Source of the DNA: Huintestinicola sp050874005
GTDB lineage: Bacteria > Bacillota > Clostridia > Oscillospirales > Ruminococcaceae
Length of the DNA: 64,000 nt
Assembly: GCF_050874005.1 (NCBI RefSeq)
Contig: NZ_JBNMJV010000007.1
Coordinates: forward strand, 1-64,000
Direction of reading: 5' to 3'
In this document: piece after piece, positions 32,192 to 41,742 of the stretch
Layout of the letters: each line of letters starts with the position of its first letter
Numbering within the stretch: position 1 is the stretch's first letter
Made by a program: the position numbers and the translations under genes
The notes under the pieces: model-generated
What the model was told of the DNA's origin: nothing
The model's database searches: none
What the model saw: only the letters and a program-made list of their open reading frames with translations

Positions 32192-33989
32192 GCTTCAGCA
32201 CAGCCATAAACGCCTCCTGGGGTACTTCAACGGTACCCAGCTGGCGCATACGCTTCTTGCCCTCCTTCTGCTTTTCAAGCAGCTTCTTCTTTCGTGTGAT
32301 ATCGCCGCCGTAGCACTTCGCAAGCACGTCCTTGCGCATAGCCTTGACCGTCTCACGGGCAATGACCTTTCCGCCGATAGCCGCCTGGATAGGTACCTCA
32401 AACAGCTGACGAGGGATATTGTCCTTGAGCTTTTCGGCTATCTTTCTTGCTCTTGCATACGCCTTGTCAGCGTGGATTATAAAGCTGAGAGCGTCCACCA
32501 CATCGCCGTTTAACAGCACATCGAGCTTAACAAGCTTAGATGGAGCATAGCCCATAAATTCGTAGTCAAATGAAGCGTAGCCCCTTGTGCGTGATTTGAG
32601 AGCGTCAAAGAAATCGTAGACTATTTCATTGAGGGGGAGTTCATAATGAAGCTCCACTCTCGTCTCGTCAAGATACTTCATATCCTTGAAAATGCCACGT
32701 CTTTCCTGACAAAGGTCCATAATGCTGCCCACATATTCCGAGGGAGAGAGAATAGATGCCTTGACCATAGGCTCTTCAGCCGAAGAAATGGAAGCAGGGT
32801 CAGGATAATTTGAGGGATTGTCGATAAATACAGTCTCTCCGCTTGTGAGGGTCACCTTATAAATAACAGAAGGAGCGGTGGTCACAAGGTCAAGGTTATA
32901 TTCTCTTTCAAGTCTTTCCTGGATTATTTCCATATGGAGGAGTCCTAAAAATCCGCAGCGGAAGCCAAATCCCAAAGCAGCAGATGTCTCAGGTTCAAAG
33001 GAGAGTGAAGCGTCATTCAGCTGCAGCTTTTCAAGAGCGTCTCTCAGGTCACCGTATTTGGCGCCGTCCGCAGGATAAATTCCCGAAAATACCATAGGAT
33101 TGACCTCTCTGTATCCGGGAAGCGGCTCAGCGCAGGGATCATCGGCGTCTGTAACGGTGTCTCCCACCTTTGTGTCGCCGATACTTTTTATTGAAGCGGC
33201 AATGTAGCCAACCTCGCCTGCAAAAAGACCGCCTGCGTTAACAAGGTCAACAGCACCCATATAACCTGCTTCAACAACGGTAAATTCGGCTCCCGTTGCC
33301 ATAAGACGGATAGTCTGACCCGTTTTTACCGTTCCGTCAACAACTCTCACGTAAATGATAACGCCCTTGTAAGAATCGTAGTAGCTGTCGAAAATAAGAG
33401 CCTTGAGAGGAGCATCAGGGTCTCCCTTTGGCGCAGGAACGTCGGTAACAACTCTCTCAAGAACTTCTTTAACATTTGTACCGAGCTTTGCGGATATTCT
33501 CGGAGCGTCCATTGCAGGGATACCGATAACGCTCTCCACCTCAGCACAAACTCTGTCGGGGTCGGCAGAGGGCAGGTCTATCTTGTTTACAACGGGAACA
33601 ACTTCAAGGTCGTGTTCAATAGCAAGATAAGTGTTAGCCAGGGTCTGAGCCTCAATTCCCTGAGAAGCGTCTACCACCAGCACAGCACCCTCGCAGGCGG
33701 CAAGAGAGCGTGATACCTCATAGTTGAAGTCTACGTGACCCGGTGTGTCGATAAGGTTAAAAACATATTCTTTGCCGTTGTCAGCGTTGTAAAGGAGCCT
33801 TACCGCACGTGCCTTGATGGTAATGCCCCTCTCCCTTTCAATATCCATATTGTCAAGGAGCTGGTCTTCCATATCTCTGAGAGCCACCGTTGATGTAAGC
33901 TCGAGAATTCTGTCGGCAAGTGTAGATTTACCGTGGTCTATATGGGCAATTATGCAAAAATTTCTGATATTATCCTGATTATGATCCAA
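32181..33989 (-). CDS. lepA: Elongation factor 4 (LepA)
   Basis: A ribosomal GTPase of about 602 residues that back-translocates or aids initiation under stress. It shows AHIDHGKSTLADRIL (G1), ERGITIKARAV (G2), IDTPGHVDFNYEVSRS (G3) and NKIDLPSADP (G4). The LepA-specific C-terminal domain is present (GGKVIARETVKAMRKDV, YGGDITRKKKLLEKQKEGKKR). I place the start at TTG 33989, 10 bases after AGAGGA. The longer reading from GTG 33998 would leave only one base between the ribosome site and the start. The promoter is at 34024-34052. Confidence 0.95.
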   Translation of the reverse strand: MDHNQDNIRNFCIIAHIDHGKSTLADRILELTSTVALRDMEDQLLDNMDIERERGITIKARAVRLLYNADNGKEYVFNLIDTPGHVDFNYEVSRSLAACEGAVLVVDASQGIEAQTLANTYLAIEHDLEVVPVVNKIDLPSADPDRVCAEVESVIGIPAMDAPRISAKLGTNVKEVLERVVTDVPAPKGDPDAPLKALIFDSYYDSYKGVIIYVRVVDGTVKTGQTIRLMATGAEFTVVEAGYMGAVDLVNAGGLFAGEVGYIAASIKSIGDTKVGDTVTDADDPCAEPLPGYREVNPMVFSGIYPADGAKYGDLRDALEKLQLNDASLSFEPETSAALGFGFRCGFLGLLHMEIIQERLEREYNLDLVTTAPSVIYKVTLTSGETVFIDNPSNYPDPASISSAEEPMVKASILSPSEYVGSIMDLCQERRGIFKDMKYLDETRVELHYELPLNEIVYDFFDALKSRTRGYASFDYEFMGYAPSKLVKLDVLLNGDVVDALSFIIHADKAYARARKIAEKLKDNIPRQLFEVPIQAAIGGKVIARETVKAMRKDVLAKCYGGDITRKKKLLEKQKEGKKRMRQLGTVEVPQEAFMAVLKLDE

Positions 33990-34023
33990 AAATAACACAT
34001 CCTCTGAATGAAGTTTACTCTTT

Positions 34024-34052
34024 ATTATAACATAGTTTATGTGATTTGTAAA
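34024..34052 (-). promoter_or_regulatory. Promoter of the lepA operon
   Basis: On the minus strand, TTTACA (34052-34047), 17 bases, TATAAT (34029-34024), with a TG extended -10. Confidence 0.88.
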
Positions 34053-34126
34053 GCGTTGTATCGGTATTTTTCACATTTATGCCTGAAGCCTCTGCAAATT
34101 TTTTTCACCAAATTCGTAAAAAACTA

Positions 34127-34155
34127 TGTACAAATGCAAAAATATATGTTATAAT
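34127..34155 (+). promoter_or_regulatory. Promoter of the DUF1444-like to SDR unit
   Basis: TGTACA (34127-34132), 17 bases, TATAAT (34150-34155), with TG one base before the -10. Confidence 0.72.
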
Positions 34156-34201
34156 AATCTATAACTATTTGAATATTACGAAGGGAGCAGCGCAGCTACA
34201 T

Positions 34202-35029
34202 ATGGACGAACTGAGCGAACTGCTTATAGATAACAAGACCGATGAAAAATTCAACCGTCTTTTCAGAGCAGCTCTGAAAAAGAATAGGTTTTCAGTAGAA
34301 AAAAGGGGCTCGAGAGACTATTACACCGTCACCGACGGCTCCTCATCTCTTGGATTTGACGTATCGGCAGAGAAATATGAATATGCCAAGAGCAGATCAC
34401 CCGAGGCGGTAAACAAGCTCATTGAGCGTGTGAGGCACGATTTTGATATTCTTGAACGAATGGTATCATTTACCAACGGTCAGGAATTTATCCGTTTCAC
34501 CGTAATGCGTGAAGAGGAAATAGGAAGAGATATGATCTCGGACGATTTTATGGGCGGTCTAAAGCGTGTGATATGTTATACGGGAGATAATATCCGTTCC
34601 AGACTTCTCCCCGAGGAATATATGAAAAAATGGGACGTTCCCCGGGAGGTGCTTTTTTCCGTAGCGGACAGGAATATGTGCAGGCTCCTGAAAAAAGCCG
34701 AGTATACAGAAAGCTCCGTGGACGGCTCGGGAACGATAAGATGTCTTGATTTCAAGGCAGAGGGCAGCGATTTCACCGTAGCGCTGATGATGTGTTCGGA
34801 GTTTCGCAGCTTTATTTCCGAGCGCCTGGGACACCGTTTCCTTGTGGCGGCTCCCTCAAAGGATACGCTTATCGCCCTTTCGGACGTGACAAACAACGTG
34901 CTTGAGCGCCTCGGAACTGCAATAGTAGGTGAGTACCGCTGGGCGCCCCGTCCGCTTACAACGGATATTTTCCATTACAGCTCTGCAGGAATAACCATAG
35001 CAGGGCATTTTTCCGAGGTCGACGGATAA
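34202..35029 (+). CDS. DUF1444/YtpQ-like cytoplasmic protein
   Basis: A 275-residue soluble protein. The layout resembles DUF1444 (YtpQ) proteins: an N-terminal region with a conserved basic segment (FRAALKKNRFSVEKRG), a middle with IRSRLLPEEYMKK, and a C-terminal FLVAAPSKDTLIALSD that recalls the VAVPSRD motif of the family. The function of that family is unknown. ATG 34202 is chosen since the upstream 41 codons overlap the promoter. It is the first gene of a unit leading to the surface protein and the MoxR-DUF58-transglutaminase module. Confidence 0.6.
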   Translation: MDELSELLIDNKTDEKFNRLFRAALKKNRFSVEKRGSRDYYTVTDGSSSLGFDVSAEKYEYAKSRSPEAVNKLIERVRHDFDILERMVSFTNGQEFIRFTVMREEEIGRDMISDDFMGGLKRVICYTGDNIRSRLLPEEYMKKWDVPREVLFSVADRNMCRLLKKAEYTESSVDGSGTIRCLDFKAEGSDFTVALMMCSEFRSFISERLGHRFLVAAPSKDTLIALSDVTNNVLERLGTAIVGEYRWAPRPLTTDIFHYSSAGITIAGHFSEVDG

Positions 35030-35072
35030 TTTTGCTAAAGGCAGTCAATAATATGAAAGGAAATGATTGGCA

Positions 35073-36248
35073 ATGAGAAAAATGAGCGAACGGAAAAAAA
35101 AGAATATAATGCGTGTTTTAATGCTGATAATGGCGGTGATAATGCTTTTTGGGTTTGTAATACTTCCTCTTACCGTCGATGTTGCCGCCGAAGAAACAGG
35201 CGTATCCGTAACGGTCACAGAATTTGAAACGGGCAAGCTTTCCGAAGCTATTGAAAAGGCAAAGGACGGAGCAGATCTCAACACCATCACAAAGCTTGCT
35301 GTAAGCGGAGGAGTGATGAATGCCTCAGACTATTCGGCAGTATGCGGATACCCGAATGTTGAATATCTTGAGCTTGCAGGCTGCGAGACCGAAAATGGAG
35401 TTATTCCCGAAAACGCTGTTCAGTCCAGAAATCAGCTTACCTATATCAGTCTCCCCTCAAATACCGAGACCATAGGCGCAAGAGCCTTTTCCGGAAACCG
35501 TAAGCTCCTGAAAATTTCTATTCCCGCTACCCTCCGTGTCATCGGAGATTACGCCTTTGAAGGCTGCGAGAATGTAGAAGAATTTGCCATACCTGCGGAA
35601 GTGAGTTCAATCGGTACAGGAGCCTTTTCCGACTGTAAGGCATTAAAGGCATTTTCTCTTCCCGAAGCGATTACAGTAATTCCCGATTACTGCTTTAATA
35701 AGTGCAGCTTCACCGAAATGCATTTCGGACCCCAGGTCGAAAAGATAGGCGAGGGAGCATTTTCTGACTGCTACAGCCTTTCAGATGTATATTATTACGG
35801 AGATAAAGCCCCTGAAGTAAGCGACAATTCCTTTCAGAACGTTAAGGTAACTATCCACACCTATGAGGACGGAGAAGGCTTTGACGGACTTACAAACAAT
35901 TTCGTTTCCATAGGCTACGATCTCAGCGAGGACAGCGAGTATATTCCTCCCAAATCAGCCGAAACACAGCCTGCACAGACATCTTCCGAGACAGAGTCAG
36001 AAACAGCCGAAGCCGAAGATGTTTCAGAGACCGAAGACGCTGCCGAAACAGAAGCTTCATCAGAAGAGACTGTACTTTCCGAAGACGCTGCCGAGACAGA
36101 AGCAGCAGCGACAGAGTCTGTAACCGAAGCTGTTCCCGCAGCAGCCCCTGCAAACTCCTTCAGCGGAATTTCCGTTCTGATAATTGCAGTACTCTGCGCC
36201 GCTCTTGCAGTTACTGTCACACTTCTTGTGGTAAATAAAAAGAAATAA
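35073..36248 (+). CDS. BspA-type leucine-rich-repeat surface protein
   Basis: About 391 residues. A basic N-terminus and membrane/signal segment (about 15-38) precede four or five BspA/LRR_5 repeats at 70-250 (cores LTYISLPSNTETIGARAF, LLKISIPATLRVIGDYAF and VEEFAIPAEVSSIGTGAF). Residues 280-350 are a Glu/Ala/Ser/Thr stalk. The C-terminus is a membrane helix ending in NKKK, resembling a cell-wall sorting signal without a classic LPxTG; the preceding residues are AAPANSFSG. Such repeats bind host or plant ligands. ATG 35073 with AAAGGA upstream is preferred over TTG 35067. Confidence 0.85.
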   Translation: MRKMSERKKKNIMRVLMLIMAVIMLFGFVILPLTVDVAAEETGVSVTVTEFETGKLSEAIEKAKDGADLNTITKLAVSGGVMNASDYSAVCGYPNVEYLELAGCETENGVIPENAVQSRNQLTYISLPSNTETIGARAFSGNRKLLKISIPATLRVIGDYAFEGCENVEEFAIPAEVSSIGTGAFSDCKALKAFSLPEAITVIPDYCFNKCSFTEMHFGPQVEKIGEGAFSDCYSLSDVYYYGDKAPEVSDNSFQNVKVTIHTYEDGEGFDGLTNNFVSIGYDLSEDSEYIPPKSAETQPAQTSSETESETAEAEDVSETEDAAETEASSEETVLSEDAAETEAAATESVTEAVPAAAPANSFSGISVLIIAVLCAALAVTVTLLVVNKKK

Positions 36249-36255
36249 TGGCTTT

Positions 36256-36293
36256 CAGCAGTCGGATAATCAGATTCTTCCGCTGCTGATTTG
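36256..36293 (+). terminator. Weak hairpin between the LRR protein and moxR
   Basis: CAGCAG-T-CGGA pairs with TCCG-CTGCTG (36256-36266/36279-36288), followed by ATTTGTT. It may reduce readthrough into moxR rather than stop it. Confidence 0.4.
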
Positions 36294-36328
36294 TTATATG
36301 CAAAAACCTTGCTGGGAGGACAAATAAA

Positions 36329-37279
36329 ATGACAGAAAGACCCGCCGATAAAAATGCAGTAATATCTGCACTCATCGAAAACGTTGAAAAGATAATAGTC
36401 GGAAAAAGGCAGTCCATAGAGCTTGTCATAGCCGCTATGCTCACAGGAGGACACGTGCTTATCGAGGACGTTCCGGGAGTGGGAAAGACCCGTCTTGTCT
36501 CTTCGGTAGCCCGTTCCTGCGGAGGGACTTTCGGAAGGATACAGATGACCCCCGATGTAATGCCCTCGGATATCACAGGCTTTACAATGATAAATACCTC
36601 AACAGGCGCAAATGAGTTCAGAAAGGGAGCCGCATTCTGCAATTTTCTCCTTGCCGACGAGATAAACCGTGCCTCGCCTAAATCCCAGTCTGCCCTTCTT
36701 GAAATAATGGAGGAGGGGCAGGTAAGCCTTGACGGCGAGATATATCCATTACCTAAACCCTTTATGGTACTTGCCACACAAAATCCTGTTGAGACCTACG
36801 GTACCTATCATCTTCCCGAAGCCCAGATGGACAGATTTGTAATGAAAATAAGTATGGGCTATCCCGACAGATCGGACGAGCTTTCTATTCTCGAAAGAAA
36901 TGAAAGCAGCCTGACCCCGAAAACTCTGGATCCGGTCGTAACCTGCGAGGATATCCTTTCGCTTATGGATAAGGTGAAGCTTGTCCGCTGCAGCGAGAAT
37001 ATCAAAAAATATATCATAGAACTTGTAAACGCAACAAGATCTGCCGAATATATAAAGCTTGGCGTCAGCCCCCGAGGCAGCATAGCACTCTATAACACCG
37101 CCAAAGCTGCTGCAATGATCTCAGGCAGGGGATATGTTATCCCCGATGATGTAAAGCTTCTCGCTCCATATGTCCTTGCCCACAGGATCATTCTTACACC
37201 CAAGGGCAGGTCGGTCTGCTCTACTCCCGAAGGAGCGGTGGCAAAGCTTCTGTCCGAGGTGCCCGTACCCGTTGAATAA
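36329..37279 (+). CDS. MoxR-family AAA+ ATPase
   Basis: A 316-residue AAA+ ATPase that acts as a chaperone or metal-insertion motor, usually with DUF58 and VWA proteins. The Walker A is EDVPGVGKTRLV at about 51-62; the Walker B is FLLADEINRASPKSQSALLE, followed by sensor 1 (VLATQNP) and the arginine finger region AQMDRFVMKISMGYP. It is followed by DUF58 and transglutaminase genes with 4-base spacing or overlap, the standard MoxR cluster. A good GGGAGGA ribosome site precedes the ATG. Confidence 0.94.
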   Translation: MTERPADKNAVISALIENVEKIIVGKRQSIELVIAAMLTGGHVLIEDVPGVGKTRLVSSVARSCGGTFGRIQMTPDVMPSDITGFTMINTSTGANEFRKGAAFCNFLLADEINRASPKSQSALLEIMEEGQVSLDGEIYPLPKPFMVLATQNPVETYGTYHLPEAQMDRFVMKISMGYPDRSDELSILERNESSLTPKTLDPVVTCEDILSLMDKVKLVRCSENIKKYIIELVNATRSAEYIKLGVSPRGSIALYNTAKAAAMISGRGYVIPDDVKLLAPYVLAHRIILTPKGRSVCSTPEGAVAKLLSEVPVPVE

Positions 37280-37283
37280 GCAT

Positions 37284-38522
37284 ATGAAGATGAAAATAAA
37301 TAAACTAAGCCCCATTATAGGCGGACTTGTAAATTATGCCGCAGCAGTAGCGCTTGCTGTCATATTCGCCCTTTATCTCAGCGGAAGAGTGGGCTGGTTT
37401 CTGGTGACAGCCTTTGTCGCCGCCCCCTTTATCTCCGCTCTTATGACATTGATATTCGTTCGCAGGATATATGTTTCCTGCGATGCGGATTCGGTGATAA
37501 TGTGCAAGGGAGATGTCTGCGAGCTGACGGTAAACGTGACAAACGGGGTATTTCTTCCCACTCCTCCCGTGCTTGCGGATATGGCTGATTTCCCATCAGT
37601 AACAGCTTCGGACAAGCAGTACAGCATATCCGTTCTGCCCTTTGATACCGAAAGCTTCACCGTAAAATACACAGCCTCCATATGCGGTCCTGCTGTTATA
37701 GGCGTAAAAAGTCTCAGAGTTTCCGATTATTTCGGGATATTCTCTTTCGAGATAAAAAGTGCGGATATCAGCGAACTGACCTATACCGTATCCGTTATCC
37801 CGGATATTGCCGAGGTGAATTTCTCCGACCCTGTAGTCTCACGTGCAGCAGAGCTGTCAGCATTTTCTGATGACAGCGAGGATACCACAGATGCTCCTGC
37901 AGGAAAATTCGGCGGATTTCCCGGCTATGACAGCCGTGAATATGTACCCGGAGACCCTCTCAAGCGTATAAACTGGAAGCAGTCCGCCAAGCGTGGAAAG
38001 CTTCTCGTAAGACTTGATGATGAAACGGTTTCTTCCGCAGTATCAATAGTTCTCGACAGCGTATTTGACAAGGAGAGCGTGTTTCTTCCTGCAGTAGCAG
38101 CCCTGGGCAGGTTTCCCGGTGCGGATAACGAGCAGCTGATTGCACTTATGGCACAGGACGCCATTGAGCAGTCTCTGGGAATTACCCGTGCATTTATATT
38201 GCAGAACTATTCTGTAAGCTATTTCCTTATGGGAAAAAACGGATGGGAATGTTTTCCCGCTGCCGATGAAAACGACCTTGCCGTCCTGAGAACAGAGCTT
38301 GCCTCCTACAGCTTTTTAAGAGCGGGGTCACGTTTCCCCGAAGAGGAGCTTAAAAATCAGAAAGGAAGCGTTTCCGTGCTGTGTACGCCCTACCTTGACG
38401 AAGCTCTGAACGAACAGCTTTCATCAGAAAACTCAGACAGCAGGGGAGCGCTTCAAACAGTAATATATCCCTCTGCCGTTTCACCCCGTGTCAATGCGCC
38501 GAAAGGGGGAGAAGCCGAGTGA
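37284..38522 (+). CDS. DUF58-domain membrane protein
   Basis: A 412-residue protein with two N-terminal membrane segments (about 12-55) followed by an extracytoplasmic-like beta region and the DUF58 core near 215-260 (GKFGGFPGYDSREYVPGD, then PLKRINWKQSAKRGKLLVR). RxYxPGDxxRxINWxxSA is the family signature. DUF58 proteins accompany MoxR ATPases and are thought to carry a VWA-like fold. ATG 37284 is 5 bases after the moxR stop, so translation is probably coupled. It overlaps the next gene by 4 bases. Confidence 0.9.
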   Translation: MKMKINKLSPIIGGLVNYAAAVALAVIFALYLSGRVGWFLVTAFVAAPFISALMTLIFVRRIYVSCDADSVIMCKGDVCELTVNVTNGVFLPTPPVLADMADFPSVTASDKQYSISVLPFDTESFTVKYTASICGPAVIGVKSLRVSDYFGIFSFEIKSADISELTYTVSVIPDIAEVNFSDPVVSRAAELSAFSDDSEDTTDAPAGKFGGFPGYDSREYVPGDPLKRINWKQSAKRGKLLVRLDDETVSSAVSIVLDSVFDKESVFLPAVAALGRFPGADNEQLIALMAQDAIEQSLGITRAFILQNYSVSYFLMGKNGWECFPAADENDLAVLRTELASYSFLRAGSRFPEEELKNQKGSVSVLCTPYLDEALNEQLSSENSDSRGALQTVIYPSAVSPRVNAPKGGEAE

Positions 38523-40813
38523 ACAGTAATCTTGCCGAGTTTTTCAAAAGCCGTATGCGTGAGGTAATACCCTTTGTTCTGTCAGCTGTCCTGAGCCTTG
38601 CAGTATTCTCGGTGTATTCCGTACCTCTTTTTTCTCTCTGGTCAGCAGGGATACTCCTTGTGACCGCAGTAATGTTTCTCATCTGCCGCTTTACCGACAA
38701 AAATCATTTTGCAGGCGGTGCAGTTATTGTTGTAATGGCATTATTCCTGCTCAGGACATTTATCGTACTCGTTCTCGGAAACGATTTTGGTCTGGGCTTT
38801 CAGCAATGGTTTCTGACAGGAGCAGAAAATGCGGAAACTCAGTTTGATTATCTTCTTGCCCTGCTCATAAGTTTTGTTCCGTTTTTTTCGTTAACGGTAT
38901 ATTATTTTTCCTGCGTCCTTTACCGAATGTCTTTTCTGACCCTTGTGAGTCTAATTCCCTGTGCCCTTTCGGTAAAGGTTCTGACGGAGATAAACAACGT
39001 TTATGTGGCTCTTATCGCAATGCTGAACATTGCCGTTCTGATGACAGCTCTGCGTACAGACAACAACAAGGGACGTGTAACTGCAGGACGAACAGCCTCG
39101 GTATTTTCAGCCTGCGTGTTCGGATTTGTGCTGCTTGTATTTTCCGCACTTTTCCCAAAAGAGTCCGAAGCCCGTTATTATGACGAGTTTGAAAGACTGT
39201 TTATGAACAGCGGTAATAATTCTCCTCTGAGCGATTATTCGATGTTCAGTGATTTTTCGGGAGGCCCCGACCGCTTCAGAAATTTTTCCAATAAATACCT
39301 GTATATGCTCTATGGTGAGAATCTGCCGTATTTCAAGCGTCAGACCTTCGATTATTATGATTTTGAAAATTTGTACTGGTATGGCGATGAACACTATTCC
39401 GAACCCTATTATCTCAACGATGAGTGGGCGGAGAAAAGTATGAAGCTGAGTCTTGAGAAGCTGAAGGAAGGCATATCAGCCGCCGAAGAATACTCTCCCG
39501 GATTTACGGCAAAGTACGGACTTTCTGCTCTGTCGGAGTATGATGGCTTTGCTGAGGAACTGAAGGTTGTTAACGTCATTCCCGAGAATTTCGGAGCAGT
39601 TTACTATATCGCCCCTGCCAGAGCTGTAAAGGTCGTTCCTTCGTCAGACAGCAGCGTGATATACGTCACACGAGGCGGTGTTTTCAGAAATAAACTGCTG
39701 CCCCACGACCCACAGCTTTCTTATCAGGTAGTTTACTACGACGAATTTTATCCGAGATACTTCTGGCTTGAGCTTGGAGGAGCAGATTTTTCCAATGAAA
39801 AATGTGTTGAAATGCTTACCGAGCTTTGCGGGATACTCAGCGAAAATAATGACACTCTTTATCAAAATGCCGCCGCATTTCTTGATGTCCACAGCGAAGC
39901 AATGGATTACCGCACTCCCGAATACGAAGAAAACTGCGGACAGATATCCCCTGAAATAAAAGCCCTTGCCGAGCAGATAACCGCAGGACTGACCTATGAC
40001 TGGCAGAAAGCTGAAGCACTTCAAAGCTATTTCACCAATAGCGGATTTGTCTACGACTTAAACTATATCCCACCTGACCCGACCGTAGAATACTTTCTCT
40101 TTAACAGCAAGCGTGGAAGCTGTACCCATTTTGCCACAGCCTATGTGCTTATGGCACGTTCCATAGGGCTTACCACCCGTTATACCGAGGGCTACTCTCC
40201 CGATATAACAGGCAGAGAGAATGTTTTTGCTGTTAAGGACAGCTGTTCTCACGCATATCCCGAGGTGTATATACAGAATATGGGCTGGATAGTTTTTGAG
40301 CCTACCGTGCCCTCCGATTACAATCAGCTTGCCGCCGACGATAATTCCAATACAGGCTTTGTTTTAAAGATAGATTACAGCCTTGTTTTCGTTATCTGCG
40401 TCATATCCGGTGCAGCTCTGGTCATTGCTCTTGTTGTGATATTTACAATACCTGCTGTTTCCGAAAAGCGTTTTGTCCGCAAAATAAACGATATGGCACC
40501 GGGGGAATGTATAAAACAGATCTATCTCAGAATATCCCGAAAGACCGTCTCGGGTATTGTAAAACGAGCCGATGCTCTCACTCCATATGAGCTTTCGGAA
40601 AGGGTAGAGAAGCTGACAGGCTGCGAAACGGGAGACTTTGCCTATATCGCCGAAAAAGCTCTCTTTGACGGAAAAGCCGACGAGACGGGCAAGCAAAAAG
40701 CCTGCAAAGCATATATCGATATCCGTGAAGCAGTAAAAGTCTACGTAAAGGAGCAGAAAAAGCTCAGACGAAAAAAGTATAAAATGAAAGGAAGATCTCC
40801 AAATGAAAAATGA
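38519..40813 (+). CDS. Transglutaminase-like membrane protein (TgpA type)
   Basis: A 764-residue membrane protein. About six N-terminal membrane helices (to about 215) are followed by a large extracytoplasmic region with a transglutaminase-like core: Cys535 (RGSCTHFATAYVLMAR), His578 (CSHAYPEVYI) and a following Asp-region (GWIVFEPTVPSD). A seventh helix lies at about 622-645, then a cytoplasmic tail with a DUF4129-like segment. The GTG start overlaps the DUF58 stop as GTGA. Such proteins may cross-link or hydrolyse envelope proteins; the substrate is unknown. Confidence 0.9.
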   Translation: MNSNLAEFFKSRMREVIPFVLSAVLSLAVFSVYSVPLFSLWSAGILLVTAVMFLICRFTDKNHFAGGAVIVVMALFLLRTFIVLVLGNDFGLGFQQWFLTGAENAETQFDYLLALLISFVPFFSLTVYYFSCVLYRMSFLTLVSLIPCALSVKVLTEINNVYVALIAMLNIAVLMTALRTDNNKGRVTAGRTASVFSACVFGFVLLVFSALFPKESEARYYDEFERLFMNSGNNSPLSDYSMFSDFSGGPDRFRNFSNKYLYMLYGENLPYFKRQTFDYYDFENLYWYGDEHYSEPYYLNDEWAEKSMKLSLEKLKEGISAAEEYSPGFTAKYGLSALSEYDGFAEELKVVNVIPENFGAVYYIAPARAVKVVPSSDSSVIYVTRGGVFRNKLLPHDPQLSYQVVYYDEFYPRYFWLELGGADFSNEKCVEMLTELCGILSENNDTLYQNAAAFLDVHSEAMDYRTPEYEENCGQISPEIKALAEQITAGLTYDWQKAEALQSYFTNSGFVYDLNYIPPDPTVEYFLFNSKRGSCTHFATAYVLMARSIGLTTRYTEGYSPDITGRENVFAVKDSCSHAYPEVYIQNMGWIVFEPTVPSDYNQLAADDNSNTGFVLKIDYSLVFVICVISGAALVIALVVIFTIPAVSEKRFVRKINDMAPGECIKQIYLRISRKTVSGIVKRADALTPYELSERVEKLTGCETGDFAYIAEKALFDGKADETGKQKACKAYIDIREAVKVYVKEQKKLRRKKYKMKGRSPNEK

Positions 40814-41597
40814 TTTCTGGGATCCCTCAAAGGAGCATTGCGCCGTAATAACAGGCGCAAGCTCGGGGATAGGAGCGGAATTTGCAAGACTTCTCGGAGC
40901 GAAGGGATGTTTCCTCATTCTCTCGGGCAGAAACGAGGAGGCTTTGGAAAAGCTCCGAAAGGAAATAGGCAAGGATAACTGCGTAATTATTCCCGCAGAC
41001 CTTTCCAACCCCAAAAGCTGTATCGACCTTTACGCAAGATCAAGAAAATACAGTCCCGATATCCTTATAAACAACGCAGGCTTCGGGCTTTACGGTGAAT
41101 TTACCGAGACATCTCTTTCAAAGGAGCTTGAAATGATCGACGTGAACGTAAAGGCAGTTCATATCCTTTTCAAGCTGTTCTTAAAGGACTTTACAAAAAA
41201 TAACAGGGGATATATCTTAAACGTAGCCTCTACCGCAGGACTTCTCCCCGGACCTCTTATGAGCACCTACTACTCAACCAAAAGCTACGTGATAAGGCAG
41301 ACACAGGCAGTCTTCGAGGAGCTTAGAAGAAGAAAAAGCCCGGTTCACGTGTCCGTCCTCTGCCCGGGACCCGTAAGCACCGAATTTAATACTCGTGCAG
41401 GCATAGAAGGCTTTATGAAGGGGATAACTCCAAAATACTGCGCCGCCTATACCCTTAGCAAAATGAAGCAGAACAAGCTGATGATAATCCCCACCGCAAA
41501 AATGCAGCTTGCAATGGCAGCAGTAAAAATAGCTCCCGTGTGCCTTGCCTGCGCCGTTTCCTACACTCTTCAGAGCGGCAAGAAGCGGATAGATTAA
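40803..41597 (+). CDS. SDR-family oxidoreductase
   Basis: A 264-residue short-chain dehydrogenase/reductase. The nucleotide-binding motif TGASSGIGAEFARLL, the INNAGFG motif, and the catalytic Ser...YxxxK (VASTAGLL... YYSTKSYV) are intact. The length and the tail with a hydrophobic C-terminus fit the YqjQ/DltE-like classical group. Substrate is unknown. It overlaps the preceding gene by 11 bases and ends at a strong terminator, so it belongs to the MoxR unit by position. Confidence 0.92.
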   Translation: MKNDFWDPSKEHCAVITGASSGIGAEFARLLGAKGCFLILSGRNEEALEKLRKEIGKDNCVIIPADLSNPKSCIDLYARSRKYSPDILINNAGFGLYGEFTETSLSKELEMIDVNVKAVHILFKLFLKDFTKNNRGYILNVASTAGLLPGPLMSTYYSTKSYVIRQTQAVFEELRRRKSPVHVSVLCPGPVSTEFNTRAGIEGFMKGITPKYCAAYTLSKMKQNKLMIIPTAKMQLAMAAVKIAPVCLACAVSYTLQSGKKRID

Positions 41598-41603
41598 GAT
41601 TTT

Positions 41604-41641
41604 ATATACCGCAAAGAGCAGATCCTTTGCGGTATATTTTT
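41604..41641 (+). terminator. Terminator after the SDR gene
   Basis: Stem ATATACCGCAAAG/CTTTGCGGTATAT (41604-41616/41625-41637) then T run. Confidence 0.9.
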
Positions 41642-41742
41642 GAGGCAACGTTTTATTCATAAAATGTTTACATAAGAATGCCATAAAATCAGCCTTTCCA
41701 AAACGTATAAAAATATGAACACGGTCAGACGGGGTGAAGTAA

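Noticed and set aside
36220..36248. C-terminus of the LRR protein as an LPxTG signal
   Set aside because: A hydrophobic helix and NKKK tail are present but no LPxTG or NPQTN motif precedes them.
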